Part shown: in pieces, positions 63,839-64,000 of the stretch
How the letters are laid out: every line of letters begins with the position of its first letter
Position numbering within the stretch: position 1 is the first letter of the stretch
Source of the DNA: Acanthosepion lycidas
Taxonomy: Eukaryota > Mollusca > Cephalopoda > Sepiida > Sepiidae
DNA: 64,000 bases
NCBI GenBank assembly: GCA_963932145.1
Contig: OZ010580.1
Location: 31,509,267-31,573,266, forward strand
Direction of reading: 5' to 3'
Notes under the pieces: generated by a model
Told to the model about the DNA's origin: nothing
What the model saw: the letters and a program-made list of their open reading frames with translations, nothing else
Database searches by the model: none
Translations under genes and position numbers: made by a program

Positions 63839-63864
63839 GTTTCATGCTAATAAGTAATCCTCAG
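63839..63864 (-). ncRNA. Hammerhead-like motif, degraded
   Basis: On the minus strand: CTGAGGA, TTACTTATTAGCAT, GAAACTTGAGGTC. The core is kept; the third stem is not evident. Its TAGCATGAAAC part is very like repeat H at 37.3 kb. Confidence 0.35.
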
Positions 63865-64000
63865 ATGGTTCAGAGAATGAAAAAGAGTAAAACCACCCAA
63901 GTAATATACCTAACCCAAAAGGAAAGTATAAAAAACCATAAAACACAGTGTTTTTTCTTTTCTTATTTTCTTTTTCTTTGATTAGGAAATTATATTTTCC
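63865..64000. other. No feature recognised
   Basis: AT-rich to the window end. Confidence 0.5.

Overview
This is a eukaryotic, strongly AT-rich, gene-poor stretch made almost entirely of decayed transposable elements, non-autonomous repeats and TA/CA/GT microsatellites. I see no operon-like layout, no intact protein gene of the host and no convincing host exon. The mix suggests an invertebrate, most likely a cephalopod mollusc of Octopus type. The pointers are jockey/CR1-like and RTE-like LINE 3' ends, tRNA-headed SINEs in at least eight places, Penelope-like elements, cephalopod-style mariner transposase pieces, a Ty3/gypsy element and a copia-like relic. That assignment rests on remembered family resemblance, not on a search.

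Layout. 1-9 kb: SINE and LINE tails, a fold-back tRNA-SINE, a mariner transposase N-terminus, a near-perfect 150-bp palindrome between TA arrays and an 80-bp palindromic MITE. 9.1-10.7 kb: a decayed Tc1/mariner-type transposon with long terminal inverted repeats. 11-29 kb: LINE fragments of four families, SINEs, a hAT-type MITE, and intergenic AT-rich sequence. 29.0-31.2 kb: an internally deleted LTR retrotransposon with 133-bp LTRs and an ATAAG target duplication. 31.6-32.4 kb: LINE 3' end, then a complete 5S-rRNA-like unit, then a tRNA-SINE. 34-38 kb: fold-back SINEs, a LINE tail and a second copy of the palindromic repeat, all lying inside or beside a copia-like relic. 41.5-42.3 kb: Penelope reverse transcriptase remnant and the second 80-bp MITE. 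44.6-52.5 kb: a jockey/CR1-like LINE split by a complete but dead Ty3/gypsy element, proven by the 5-bp ACTTC duplication and by LINE sequence resuming on the far side. 53.5-64 kb: more LINE and mariner pieces, a pogo/Tigger deletion derivative, a TA-flanked hairpin, and a Penelope element bounded by about 240-bp inverted terminal repeats.

The observation I rate highest is that several unrelated repeat families here carry the same RNA-like core: CTGA(A/G)GA, a short hairpin, then GAAA. Some copies have flanking complementarities that close a three-way junction, as in type I hammerhead ribozymes known from Penelope-like elements and retrozymes. It occurs in the fold-back SINE, the palindromic repeat, the Penelope terminal repeats and at least three solo sites.
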